Assembly (NCBI GenBank): GCA_045596905.1
Contig: JAZODG010000032.1
Coordinates: forward strand, 1 to 17,290
DNA from: RGIG1681 sp045596905
GTDB taxonomy: Bacteria > Bacillota > Clostridia > Christensenellales > UBA1242
Direction: 5' to 3'
DNA length: 17,290 bases
Part shown: piece after piece, positions 6,016 to 14,700 of the stretch
Position numbering within the stretch: position 1 is the first letter of the stretch
How the letters are laid out: each line of letters starts with the position of its first letter
Translations under genes and position numbers: made by a program
Notes under the pieces: model-generated
Told to the model about the DNA's origin: nothing
Databases searched by the model: none
What the model saw: the letters and a program-made list of their open reading frames with translations, nothing else

Positions 6016-6774
6016 ATGGGTTTTAAATTGAAATTTGCAAAGCTGTTTAATAAGTTTGAAGATTTGTTTTTGTCTAATCATGCGTGTATTTCATGTAGGC
6101 GTGAGATTTTGGACGGAACAAAGTTTTCTCTTTGTGAAAAGTGTTTGAATAATATGCCTGTGATAAAAGGTAAAACATGTTGCAAGTGTGGAGATAAACT
6201 TTTTGCAGATGTGATGATTTGTGATAGATGCAAAGATTTTAATTTTCATTTTGACAAGAATGTTTCATTCTCAAAATATGATGACGTCTCTGCTAATATT
6301 GTTAAAAGATTCAAATATTCAAGCAGGAAATATTATGCAAAATATATTGCAGAACTTATGGCTCAAAACATAAAAATTTTTGAAGAAGTTGACTGTTTAA
6401 CATTTGTGCCTATTGGTTCAAAGAGACGCAGAGAAAGGGGTTTTAACCAAGCTGAAGAAATTGCTTTGGAACTTTCAAAAATCACAGGGAAAGAAGTGGT
6501 TGAATTTTTAACCAAAGTTGGTAATGAAAAACACCAAGCAGGTTTGTCACAAAAAGAAAGAATGGAGAACCTGAAGGGCAGTATTGTGCTAACAAAAGAA
6601 AACATAGAAAAATTGAAAGGCAAAAAAGTGTTGATTATTGATGATGTTTTCACAACCGGTGCAACACTTTCAGAGTGTGCAAGTGTACTCAAGAGCGAAA
6701 AATTAAACAAACCAAAATTTGTTTGGTCTTATACATTTGCAAAAACAGAGCTGTTTTCATCAAAAAAGGGATAA
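6016..6774 (+). CDS. comF: ComF-family phosphoribosyltransferase-like protein
   Basis: The product is 252 residues from the ATG at 6016. The N-terminal zinc region has cysteine pairs C24/C27, C40/C43, C55-C56/C58 and C69/C72. The C-terminal phosphoribosyltransferase fold carries R-R-R-E-R-G-F-N-Q (138-145) and the PRPP-binding loop V-L-I-I-D-D-V-F-T-T-G-A-T (205-217). ComF (ComFC) proteins are linked to natural transformation in Bacillota, but many carriers are not known to be competent. Start choice: in-frame ATGs lie at 6010 and 6016 and a TTG at 5992. The promoter places transcription start near 6016, and no AGGAG-like site precedes any of the three, so 6016 fits best as a leaderless start. 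It lies 100 bp before secA. Confidence 0.92.
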   Translation: MGFKLKFAKLFNKFEDLFLSNHACISCRREILDGTKFSLCEKCLNNMPVIKGKTCCKCGDKLFADVMICDRCKDFNFHFDKNVSFSKYDDVSANIVKRFKYSSRKYYAKYIAELMAQNIKIFEEVDCLTFVPIGSKRRRERGFNQAEEIALELSKITGKEVVEFLTKVGNEKHQAGLSQKERMENLKGSIVLTKENIEKLKGKKVLIIDDVFTTGATLSECASVLKSEKLNKPKFVWSYTFAKTELFSSKKG

Positions 6775-6814
6775 ATATTACAAAAATTTACACTTCAATA
6801 AAAAATAAAATGAG

Positions 6815-6833
6815 TCACAACTTTACATTGTGA
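6815..6833. promoter_or_regulatory. Inverted repeat overlapping the secA promoter -35 region
   Basis: TCACAA (6815-6820) and TTGTGA (6828-6833) are perfect complements separated by 7 bp. The right arm coincides with the best-spaced -35 candidate of secA. The geometry fits a dimeric repressor or activator site. No T tract follows, so it is not a terminator of comF. Confidence 0.45.
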
Positions 6834-6855
6834 GAAAAATAGGTTAATATATAAT
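6828..6855 (+). promoter_or_regulatory. Promoter of secA
   Basis: A perfect TATAAT (6850-6855) is preceded by TTGTGA (6828-6833) at 16 bp. An alternative pairing is TTTACA (6822-6827) with TAATAT (6845-6850) at 17 bp. The predicted start is near 6862, at the first base of the ribosome binding site AAAGGAG (6862-6868). Confidence 0.6.
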
Positions 6856-6874
6856 AGTGTGAAAGGAGAAATAT

Positions 6875-9574
6875 ATGGGCTTATTTAGTGCACTTAAGAA
6901 TTTTGATAATAACAGAAGTTTGAAAAAGCTTGAAAAGATTGCTAACAAAATCGAACTTTTGGCAGATAAATATAGTGTTATGAGTGATGACGAACTCAAG
7001 GAACAAACTAATGTTTTGAAAACAAGATATAGAGAAGGTCAAACTCTTGATGATTTGCTTCCAGATGCATATGCAGTTGTTAGGGAAGCAGCAACCAGAG
7101 TTTTGAATATGAGACACTTCCATGTGCAACTTCTTGGTGGTATTGTTTTGCACCAAGGAAGAATTGCTGAAATGTGTACCGGTGAAGGTAAGACCTTGGT
7201 GTCAACACTTCCAGCATATTTGAATGCAATTTCAGGCAAGCCTGTGCATGTTGTTACTGTTAACGAATATCTTGCAAAGCGTGACGCTGAATGGATGGGT
7301 AAGGTTCATAGATTCTTGGGACTCAATGTTGGTTTCATTTATACAAACCAACCACAAGACGAAAAGAAAAAAGCTTATGAATGTGATATTACATATGGAA
7401 CAAACAGCGAATTTGGTTTTGACTATCTTCGTGATAACATGTGCACAAACAAAATGGAAATGGTTCAAAGGGGACTTGAGTTTGCTGTTGTCGATGAAGT
7501 CGACTCAATTTTGATTGATGAAGCAAGAACTCCACTTATCATTTCAGGTCCTTCAGGTGAATCTTCTGACCAATACACAACAGCCGCAAAGTTTGCAAAG
7601 TCACTTAAAGATACTGATGTTGATATTGATGAAAAACAAAAAACAATCAACCTTAACGAAACAGGTATTGAAAAAGCTGAAAGATATTATAGACTTGAAA
7701 ACCTTGCAGACGTTGAAAATACAGAAATTAACCACAATATCAACAATGCTATTCGTGCTAGATTTTTGATGCACAGAGATGAAGACTATATCGTTCGTGA
7801 TAACGAAGTTTTAATTGTTGATGAGTTTACTGGCCGTATCATGGTTGGTAGAAGATATTCAAATGGTTTGCATCAAGCCATTGAAGCAAAAGAAGGTGTT
7901 AAGATTCAAGGTGAAAACAAAACCTATGCAACAATCACTTTCCAAAACTTCTTTAAGATTTATAAAAAGCTTTCAGGTATGACCGGTACTGCAAAGACCG
8001 AAGAAGGCGAATTTAGAGAAATTTATTATCTTGACGTTGTAACCATTCCAACAAACTTGAAATCACAAAGAATTGATGAAAATGACGTATTCTTCTTCTC
8101 AAATGAGGCAAAACTTAATGCTATTTGTGAAGACATTAGACAAGCTCATAACATCAAAAGACCGGTGCTTGTTGGTACTTTGTCAGTTGCAAAGTCTGAA
8201 GAGCTTTCTAAAAAACTTACTCATCTTGGTATTAAACATAATGTTTTGAATGCTAAAAACCATACAAGAGAAGCTGAAATCGTTGCTCAAGCAGGTAAGC
8301 TTGGTGCTGTAACTATTGCTACAAACATGGCTGGTCGTGGTACCGATATTTTGCTTGGTGGAAACAGTGAATTTGTTGCAAAACAAGAGCTTAAAAAAGC
8401 AGGCTTTGAAGACCATGATATTGATATTGCTGCTTCATTCTTCCCAACAGAAAATGAAGAACAAGACAGGGCTAGAAGAATGTATCTTGAAATTAAAAGC
8501 AAGATTGATGAAGAAGTTAAAAAAGAAAAGAAAGAAGTTGTTGCTCTTGGTGGTTTGAGAATCATTGGTACTGAGCGTCATGAAAGCCGTCGTATTGATA
8601 ACCAGTTGCGTGGTCGTGCTGGTCGTCAAGGTGACCCAGGTTCTTCAGTTTTCTATATCTCAGCTGATGATGATTTGTCTAGAGTGTTTGGTAGTGAAAG
8701 ACTTAAGAGAATGGCTGAAATCTTCAAGCTTGACAGCGACACATCAATCAACTGGAAGTTCTTCTCAAGAAGTGTTGAAAATGCTCAAAAGAGAGTTGAA
8801 GGAAACAACTATTCAATCAGAAAGAGCGTTGTTGAATATGATAACGTTTTGAACCATCAAAGAGAAGAAATCTACAAAGAAAGAAACAAGATTATTGCTG
8901 GTGATGACATGCACGAAAAAATCGTTGGTATGATTCGTGATGTTGTTGATGAAATTGTCGATGAATTTTCACATTTCTCAAAGCCTGAAGAAGTTGATAT
9001 TGAAGCATATAACAAAGAGCTTGAAAAGAGACTTCTTGAGCCAGAAACAAACTTCATAACTCTTGAAATTATCAGTGATTACACAGCTGGTGAAATTGCT
9101 GATGAAATCTATAAAAGAGCAGTTGATAGATATGAACTTAGAAAGGCTGAATATGAAAAACAAGGCATCAATTTCTCAGCTGTTGAAAGAGATGTGTTGC
9201 TTCGTGTTTTAGATAGAAAATGGATTGACCATATTGATGATATGGACAACCTTAGAACAGGTATTGGACTCCGTGGTTATGCAAATAAAAATCCAATCAC
9301 AGTTTATCAAACAGAAGGTTTTGAAATGTTTGACTACATGATTGGAACAGTTAGAAAAGATGTTGCAAACTTCATGATGGGTGTAAAGATTCAAATAGGT
9401 GTTTCACCTGAACAATTGGTTAGAATGAGACAAGCAAAAATGGCAAATCTCAGAGCTAATGGGGGTGAAGGTGCGTTGCCTGTGAAAAAACAATCAAAAG
9501 AAGTTGGTAGAAATGATCCTTGCCCATGTGGTAGTGGAAAGAAATACAAACAATGTTGTGGAAAAAATCAATAA
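6875..9574 (+). CDS. secA: Preprotein translocase ATPase SecA
   Basis: The 899-residue motor drives unfolded preproteins through SecYEG at the cytoplasmic membrane. Walker A is G103-E-G-K-T107 in a M-C-T-G-E-G-K-T context, and the DEAD-like Walker B is D207-E-V-D210. The motif-VI region has M-A-G-R-G-T-D-I-L-L-G-G and later Q-L-R-G-R-A-G-R-Q-G-D-P-G. Preprotein cross-linking, helical wing and scaffold regions follow at normal lengths. The C-terminus carries the zinc-binding SEC-C motif with C883, C885, C894 and C895, which in characterised SecA binds SecB, ribosome or phospholipid. The full length is typical of Bacillota SecA. AAAGGAG (6862-6868) precedes the ATG. It is monocistronic or follows comF, and ends at a bidirectional terminator. 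Confidence 0.98.
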   Translation: MGLFSALKNFDNNRSLKKLEKIANKIELLADKYSVMSDDELKEQTNVLKTRYREGQTLDDLLPDAYAVVREAATRVLNMRHFHVQLLGGIVLHQGRIAEMCTGEGKTLVSTLPAYLNAISGKPVHVVTVNEYLAKRDAEWMGKVHRFLGLNVGFIYTNQPQDEKKKAYECDITYGTNSEFGFDYLRDNMCTNKMEMVQRGLEFAVVDEVDSILIDEARTPLIISGPSGESSDQYTTAAKFAKSLKDTDVDIDEKQKTINLNETGIEKAERYYRLENLADVENTEINHNINNAIRARFLMHRDEDYIVRDNEVLIVDEFTGRIMVGRRYSNGLHQAIEAKEGVKIQGENKTYATITFQNFFKIYKKLSGMTGTAKTEEGEFREIYYLDVVTIPTNLKSQRIDENDVFFFSNEAKLNAICEDIRQAHNIKRPVLVGTLSVAKSEELSKKLTHLGIKHNVLNAKNHTREAEIVAQAGKLGAVTIATNMAGRGTDILLGGNSEFVAKQELKKAGFEDHDIDIAASFFPTENEEQDRARRMYLEIKSKIDEEVKKEKKEVVALGGLRIIGTERHESRRIDNQLRGRAGRQGDPGSSVFYISADDDLSRVFGSERLKRMAEIFKLDSDTSINWKFFSRSVENAQKRVEGNNYSIRKSVVEYDNVLNHQREEIYKERNKIIAGDDMHEKIVGMIRDVVDEIVDEFSHFSKPEEVDIEAYNKELEKRLLEPETNFITLEIISDYTAGEIADEIYKRAVDRYELRKAEYEKQGINFSAVERDVLLRVLDRKWIDHIDDMDNLRTGIGLRGYANKNPITVYQTEGFEMFDYMIGTVRKDVANFMMGVKIQIGVSPEQLVRMRQAKMANLRANGGEGALPVKKQSKEVGRNDPCPCGSGKKYKQCCGKNQ

Positions 9575-9575
9575 T

Positions 9576-9605
9576 AAAAACTCCCTAGTTTAGGGAGTTT
9601 TTTTT
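9576..9605. terminator. Bidirectional terminator between secA and the DUF84 gene
   Basis: Bases 9576-9587 pair perfectly with 9591-9602 (core ACTCCCTA/TAGGGAGT) around a 3-nt loop. T9598-9605 follow on the plus strand, and the five A at 9576-9580 give a T tract on the minus strand. The stop codons of the two convergent genes lie 2 and 4 bp from the element. Confidence 0.9.
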
Positions 9606-9608
9606 GTT

Positions 9609-10142
9609 TTAGTCTTTCCAAAGATTTCCGTTTGTGAACTGTGTTAATGCCATGATAAAGGCTTCACGGGTTAGGTCAATACGATTCACTTTTTCATGAG
9701 TTAAATAGCTGATTCCACCAATGCTATTTCTGATATTATCGGTGTCTAAAAGGCTATCAATAACGGTTCCAAGCCCTTTTTCTTTAATGTCTTCAATATA
9801 TTTTAAAGGAACTGGAAATCCTGCACTGGTGCCAACGCTTTCATATCCGTTTTTGTCTTTTATTACAGCGAAATTGATAATATGCCAATTCCCATAAATA
9901 TTGCATAGACCTGACTCTATTGCAACAAAGAAGTCTGCGTCAATGTTATTTTCTTTTGCGTATGAAATTAAGTTGTTAACTCTGTTTTGTGCGCCGATTA
10001 ATGTTTCGTTGTTAACAGGTTGGTCTGGCACGTCAGAAGGAACTGGAATGCCAACCACTTCAATGCCTTCATAAAAAGAATTTAGGGCGTCGGTTGCTCC
10101 TTTAACTTTGCCTGGATTTTTTGTTCCGATTAATGCTTTCAT
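9609..10142 (-). CDS. DUF84/YjjX-type inosine/xanthosine triphosphatase
   Basis: The product is 177 residues. It opens with G6-T-K-N-P-G-K-V, followed by P-V-P-S-D-V-P-D-Q-P (33-42), E-T-L-I-G-A-Q-N-R (46-54), and A-I-E76-S-G-L, all in the order of the DUF84 (YjjX) fold. Such enzymes hydrolyse non-canonical purine nucleoside triphosphates (ITP, XTP) to keep them out of nucleic acids; some members may act on other phosphorylated substrates. The end has G-G-I-S-Y-L-T and N-R-I-D-L-T-R-E-A-F-I-M-A-L, the usual C-terminal helix. It is cytoplasmic, with no signal peptide. The ATG is preceded by AGGAG (10152-10156, minus strand), and the gene has its own promoter. Confidence 0.9.
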   Translation of the reverse strand: MKALIGTKNPGKVKGATDALNSFYEGIEVVGIPVPSDVPDQPVNNETLIGAQNRVNNLISYAKENNIDADFFVAIESGLCNIYGNWHIINFAVIKDKNGYESVGTSAGFPVPLKYIEDIKEKGLGTVIDSLLDTDNIRNSIGGISYLTHEKVNRIDLTREAFIMALTQFTNGNLWKD

Positions 10143-10162
10143 AAATTTTATCTCCTGATTTT

Positions 10163-10193
10163 ATTATACCAAGACTTTACAAGGCTTGTCCAA
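10163..10193 (-). promoter_or_regulatory. Extended -10 promoter of the DUF84 gene
   Basis: On the minus strand a perfect TATAAT (10163-10168) is preceded by TGG, giving an extended -10. The -35 candidate TTGGAC (10188-10193) is 19 bp away, slightly long. The predicted leader is about 14 nt. Confidence 0.6.
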
Positions 10194-10249
10194 CGATACA
10201 AATTATTTATTTAATTATATATTATTTATCTATATGTCGTGCTATTTAT

Positions 10250-10278
10250 TTGCGAAAAAAAAATGGGTGTGTTATCAT
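10250..10278 (+). promoter_or_regulatory. Promoter of the 434-aa coiled-coil membrane protein
   Basis: TTGCGA (10250-10255) and TATCAT (10273-10278) are separated by 17 bp, with an extended -10 TG at 10270-10271. The predicted start is near 10285, about 21 nt before the ATG. The rest of the 163-bp gap before it is plain AT-rich sequence apart from the divergent DUF84 promoter. Confidence 0.6.
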
Positions 10279-10305
10279 TATGTTGTATATTTTGGAGAAA
10301 ATTTT

Positions 10306-11610
10306 ATGTTAATTAACAACGTTTCAACAGAAAGAAGAGCGTCATTGATTGTAAAAAACTCTGCGTTCTATATTGAAATTGCCAAATTTGTTCAGGCATA
10401 CACAACTATTGTTAAGAATCCAAATGAGTTCTTGCAAGAAATAAAACAAAATCCTATTGATAAGAAAAATCAACACTTATCATGGGAACAACTTGTTGAG
10501 ATCATGCAAAAATGTGATTTGGGTTTCACAAGCGTTCCATCAAGAACTGATTTGGTGGTTTATTATAACTATGCTCTTGAAATGGGCTCAGTTGATTCAT
10601 TAGATAAAAAAGTTGCAACAATAAACGACGTTGCTGAAGCTCAAAAGCACTATTATAACTTTGTTGATGATGCAAAAGATAGGGCAGAAGAAGCTTATCA
10701 AAAACAAAAAAGAATCACTGAAAATAGACAAAGAGAACTTGGTTATGTTGATGGACAATTGTCAAAAATGAAAGCCAAGAATTGGATTTGCGCTATTATG
10801 ATGTTCTTTTCAATCTTGATTGGCATGATTGGTATGACGGGATTTTTCCTTGATAACATTATTGTTAGTTCAATCGGAAAGATTTTGCCGTTTGCAGAGC
10901 CAAGATATGTTGGTGGGGTAATACTCATTATTGTTATGATTGTTTTGTTTGCATTGTTTAACAACCTTTATGTAAAAACAAAAAGAGATTATGTTAAATT
11001 AAACTCTGCAAGTGCAACTATCTTTGAAAGGGGAGAAGAAACCTATCTTAAAGAACAAGTTTTAAAAAGAAAATTTGATGCACTCAAAAAAGAATTTACA
11101 ACTGTTCAAAATGAACTTAAAGACAAAACAAAGAAATTTGACGTTAAGCACAATATTGAAATGCTTCGTCACTCAAATAAATATTACAAACAACTTTGTG
11201 AAGATGAAGAAAGTTTAACAATGCTTTCAGAACAAGCAGCTCCAAGTGCTGTTCATAAAAACGCAGCTGATGATTTTGCACCAATAAAACTCACAAAAGA
11301 GCAAGAAGAAAACATCAGAGGTGCAAAGAACGAAGCCATCACATTGCAAGGACAATTTGATACTGAAGCATTCTATGAGAAGTTTGAAAACTCAAAAGAA
11401 GAACGTGAGCAAAAGGCAGAAGAAGCAAAGAAAGAACAAGAACAAAAAGAAGCTGAAGAAAAAGCTCAAAAAGAACAAGAAGAAAAGGAACAAAAAGAAG
11501 CTGAAGCTAAAAAAGCACAAGAAAATGACAAAGAAGTTATGGATTCAGTTGACCAAATTAGAAGTATTCTTGGTTCAAGTATTGAAAATGACAAAGTTCA
11601 AGAAAAATAA
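10306..11610 (+). CDS. Transmembrane-hairpin protein with long charged C-terminal helix, unrecognised
   Basis: I do not recognise this 434-residue protein. Residues 1-105 look like a soluble helical domain, and 106-155 a charged helix leading into the membrane. Helices at about 160-181 and 201-222 form a hairpin, so both ends should be cytosolic. Residues 225-310 are again helical and charged (likely coiled coil). Residues 362-409 are almost only E, K, Q and A, as in a single stable alpha-helix or coiled coil, and a short amphipathic end (411-424) follows. There is no catalytic motif, so a scaffold or tether role is a guess. The open frame extends upstream to 10186, but the ATG at 10306 with GGAG (10294-10297) and a promoter at 10250-10278 is the credible start. 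It sits 104 bp before the 1055-aa gene with no clear terminator between. Confidence 0.85.
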   Translation: MLINNVSTERRASLIVKNSAFYIEIAKFVQAYTTIVKNPNEFLQEIKQNPIDKKNQHLSWEQLVEIMQKCDLGFTSVPSRTDLVVYYNYALEMGSVDSLDKKVATINDVAEAQKHYYNFVDDAKDRAEEAYQKQKRITENRQRELGYVDGQLSKMKAKNWICAIMMFFSILIGMIGMTGFFLDNIIVSSIGKILPFAEPRYVGGVILIIVMIVLFALFNNLYVKTKRDYVKLNSASATIFERGEETYLKEQVLKRKFDALKKEFTTVQNELKDKTKKFDVKHNIEMLRHSNKYYKQLCEDEESLTMLSEQAAPSAVHKNAADDFAPIKLTKEQEENIRGAKNEAITLQGQFDTEAFYEKFENSKEEREQKAEEAKKEQEQKEAEEKAQKEQEEKEQKEAEAKKAQENDKEVMDSVDQIRSILGSSIENDKVQEK

Positions 11611-11636
11611 AAGTTATGTTTTTATTATAAAAGGTA

Positions 11637-11665
11637 TTCCATTTTGAAACTTTATGTGATATAAT
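11637..11665 (+). promoter_or_regulatory. Extended -10 promoter of the 1055-aa gene
   Basis: A perfect TATAAT (11660-11665) is preceded by TGA (11657-11659), an extended -10. The -35 region at 11637-11642 (TTCCAT) is poor. The predicted start is near 11671, with a leader of about 44 nt. The arms GTGAT (11656-11660) and ATCAC (11669-11673) flank the -10 box as an inverted repeat. Confidence 0.5.
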
Positions 11666-11714
11666 ATGATCACTAGAAGAATTGAGACTTGGAGTTTAAT
11701 TTAGGAGGAATTTT

Positions 11715-14700
11715 ATGGCTGATGAAAAAACAACTATAAGCCAGTCAAAAAGTGTTGGCGATTGGGTCAAAGCGTATCTTGACGATGATTCGATTGACTT
11801 GTCCAAAGCGAAGAAGTTTCAACATCTCCAAAGAGTTTCACAATTTGGGGCTTTTTGCTACATGGTTGAAAATAACTCAAAGAAGGCACATATTGACTTC
11901 TTTGATACCAACTATACCCACATGGACACCCAGGTTGCAAAGGCTTCTGAATTCATTTCAAGATTGCTTCAAATAAAATATAGCAAGTTTCCTGCACCAC
12001 TTAATGCTGCAGACTTTCATAGTGTAAACGGTGTGATGAGACTTTTCCCAAGTGCACCTGCAAATGTTATTCAAGACTACTTGGAACTTGCAAATGATTT
12101 TGATAAGCATATTCCACATTATCCAAACCCTGCAGACACTGAAAATATGCTCAGAGAACTCAACAAAGATATGCCAGACGTTCAATCTGACCATATCAGA
12201 TTGTTGCATGCAACTGGAGCAAGTAGCGAAAGAAATGGTTCTTTAAAAAGAGAAGAAATTTATGGCATTTTGGACGTTGCAACTGAAACACTTGCTGGTA
12301 TTTGGAAAGATGCTAAAAAAGAAAAATCTACAGCGGAAAAAACATTGATGAAGGAACAAGAAGCTGCCGTTGGCAGACGTGTTGACCTTGCTATTAAAAC
12401 AGGCAAGGTTGGTCTTCTTGGGGCTGCTGGTGTTGGCTGTATTGGTGCTGTTGTTAGTGGTATATTCTTGCCAGCGCTTGGTTTGATTCCTATCTTTGTT
12501 TTGGCAAAGAGATGGCTTCCAGACTGGGCAAAATCTATGGGTAGTTTGTATGAAAACTTCAAAAAGAGAGTTGCTGCAAGATATAACATTAAAAAAGCTG
12601 ATGTAAAGCAAAGATATATCGAAAAAGGACCAAGTGCACTTTCTTGGAAAGAGCTTAATGTTATGCTTAGCCCTGGTGATAAAATTTTGCTTGATAAACA
12701 AAGAAAATCATTTGGTTTGTTCTATGGTAAAGATTCTATTAAAGAAATGACTATGGACTATTTGAATCTTGGTCAACTTGAGAATCCAAAAGAAATTGAT
12801 AACATGGTTCCTGCAGATATTCGTGATATGCTTCAAGGAAAGGTTAGGGGTATTAATCCATCTTCAACAAGCGCTGATCTTGTTAATGTTGCAAAAGATC
12901 TTAAGAATTTTGAAGCAAAACTTCCAAATGATGCAGATACTCAAAGATTGAGAATTGATTATTATGAAAAGGCAAGAGAACACTTTAATGATGTTCTTTT
13001 CAACAATGCATATACACCAAGCTCTTATCCAGACGCAAATGACTTGTTTAACGATCCAACAATGTCAGAGTCATTAAAAGCTTCAGGATACCTTGGTATT
13101 GATAAAAAAGTTGAAAACTCACTTGCATTTACAAACATTGAAAAGAATGGTTACTTCTGTGTTAACCCTGCATATGGTGATGCTGGTGGTATTAAAGTTT
13201 TGGGAGATTATGGTGTTCCTGCAACTTCACTCTATACAACACAACAACCTGTTGTAGTTAATGCTTGTGCTGGTCTTGGAGAAGGTGCTGTTGTTGGTCC
13301 TGTTGTTGCAAGAATTTTCTCAAATGATGCAAATACAGACTACTCAGCGATTGTTAGTGAAATTGACACTGCTGCTCCAACATCAACTAGCCCAAAAACA
13401 AACAAATACTTAAAGCACATGCTTGAAATTAGAAGAAACAGCACAAGTTTAAATAATGCTGACATTGCTGTTAAAGATGTTGTGAGAATTGCTGGTGGAA
13501 CATATCAAATTGATGACTTGATTGCAGGACTTCAAATGAAGACAGCAAATGATGGTTTAAGTGAAATTGGTAAATTTGTTACAGTTGACAACATTCCACT
13601 TGAAATTATTAGAAGTTCAATTGTTGCTAAGTTCCCAAATCCAGTTGATCAAGCAAAGAGAGACGAAGCGTTAAGATGCTTAGACGAACAAGTTAAGAGA
13701 CTTGAATTTGCTCATAGAATTGAAAATGCTGAAACAATGATTTCAATTCTCAAGGCAGGTTCAGCTGGAACATTTGCTGATACAATTAAAAAGATTGATG
13801 GATTTAATTATTCAAGTGTTAATGATGCAAAGAACCTTTATGCCGACTTAACTTCAAAACTTAAGAAGGGTGCAAAGCTTGAATATTTGCTTTTAAAAAT
13901 GAGAGATAAAATGGAAAATGCTTTCATTGATGAAGCTAGAAATACAAAATATTCAAGTGCGTCAGAAGAATCGCTTAAAAACGTTGTTGCGTTTATGCAA
14001 GAAATTAGAAAAGCAGATTTCTTCAACGAAGGTCAAAAAGCAAGACTTTTCAAAACCATGGAAGTTAACCTTGAGAGTGCTCTTAACAGAGAATTGCAAT
14101 CAATGGAAGAAGATTTGCTTAAGGATGTTGAAAAACCAGAACTTCGTCAAAAACTTAAATGGTTCTTAGAAAGAAGCTATGGTGAAGGTTTCAAAGAATT
14201 TTTCGAAACAAATAGTCCTGCAAGTGTTAATGTTAAAAATAGAATTACAAGACTTCAAAAAGGCTTGGAACTTACATCGTTGTTGTCTGCTGGTGGTCAA
14301 GGTGGTTCACCTGTGATTATCGATAGAAACAAAAACGATACAAAAGTATTCTTGGGTATTTACTTTGATGGTGCAACAAAACAAGACAATGTTTTGTCTT
14401 ACTTAAGAGAACTTGAAACAATTTCAACTAACTCTAACTTTGGACACCTTAAGGCTGACTCAGTTGAAAATAATCCAAACTGCTTTGTTAACATGCTTTC
14501 AACTAAAGTTGGTGAAATTATGGCTGCTCCATCTACAACTCTTTCACATCAAGATAAACTTGCTATTATGCTTGTTGCTAAGAAGAGAGCACTTGCTATG
14601 CTTAAAGCTCATATGAGAAAATATGCAGACAATCACCGTTCTAATATGGCTGATGATATGGCTGGTATTGGTTCAAATCACTTTGATAATATCAAGGCTG

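Noticed and set aside
6775..6874. Riboswitch or structured leader before secA
   Set aside because: The promoter lies only 19 bp before the start codon, so the sequence upstream of it is not transcribed from that promoter, and no known riboswitch core is visible.
8183..8629. Several minus-strand open frames within secA
   Set aside because: They are serine- and phenylalanine-rich antisense shadows of a gene with many GAA/AAA codons and no start signals.
10186..10305. Forty-residue N-terminal extension of the 434-aa protein
   Set aside because: It would start upstream of the promoter at 10250-10278 and has no ribosome binding site; the ATG at 10306 has both.
11321..11647. Lysine-rich 108-aa open frame
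   Set aside because: It is the shifted-frame reading of the E/K/Q-rich region of the 434-aa gene, with no ribosome binding site of its own.
11611..11714. Terminator between the 434-aa and 1055-aa genes
   Set aside because: Only short A/T pairings such as ATAAAA/TTTTAT are possible; there is no GC-containing stem before a T tract.
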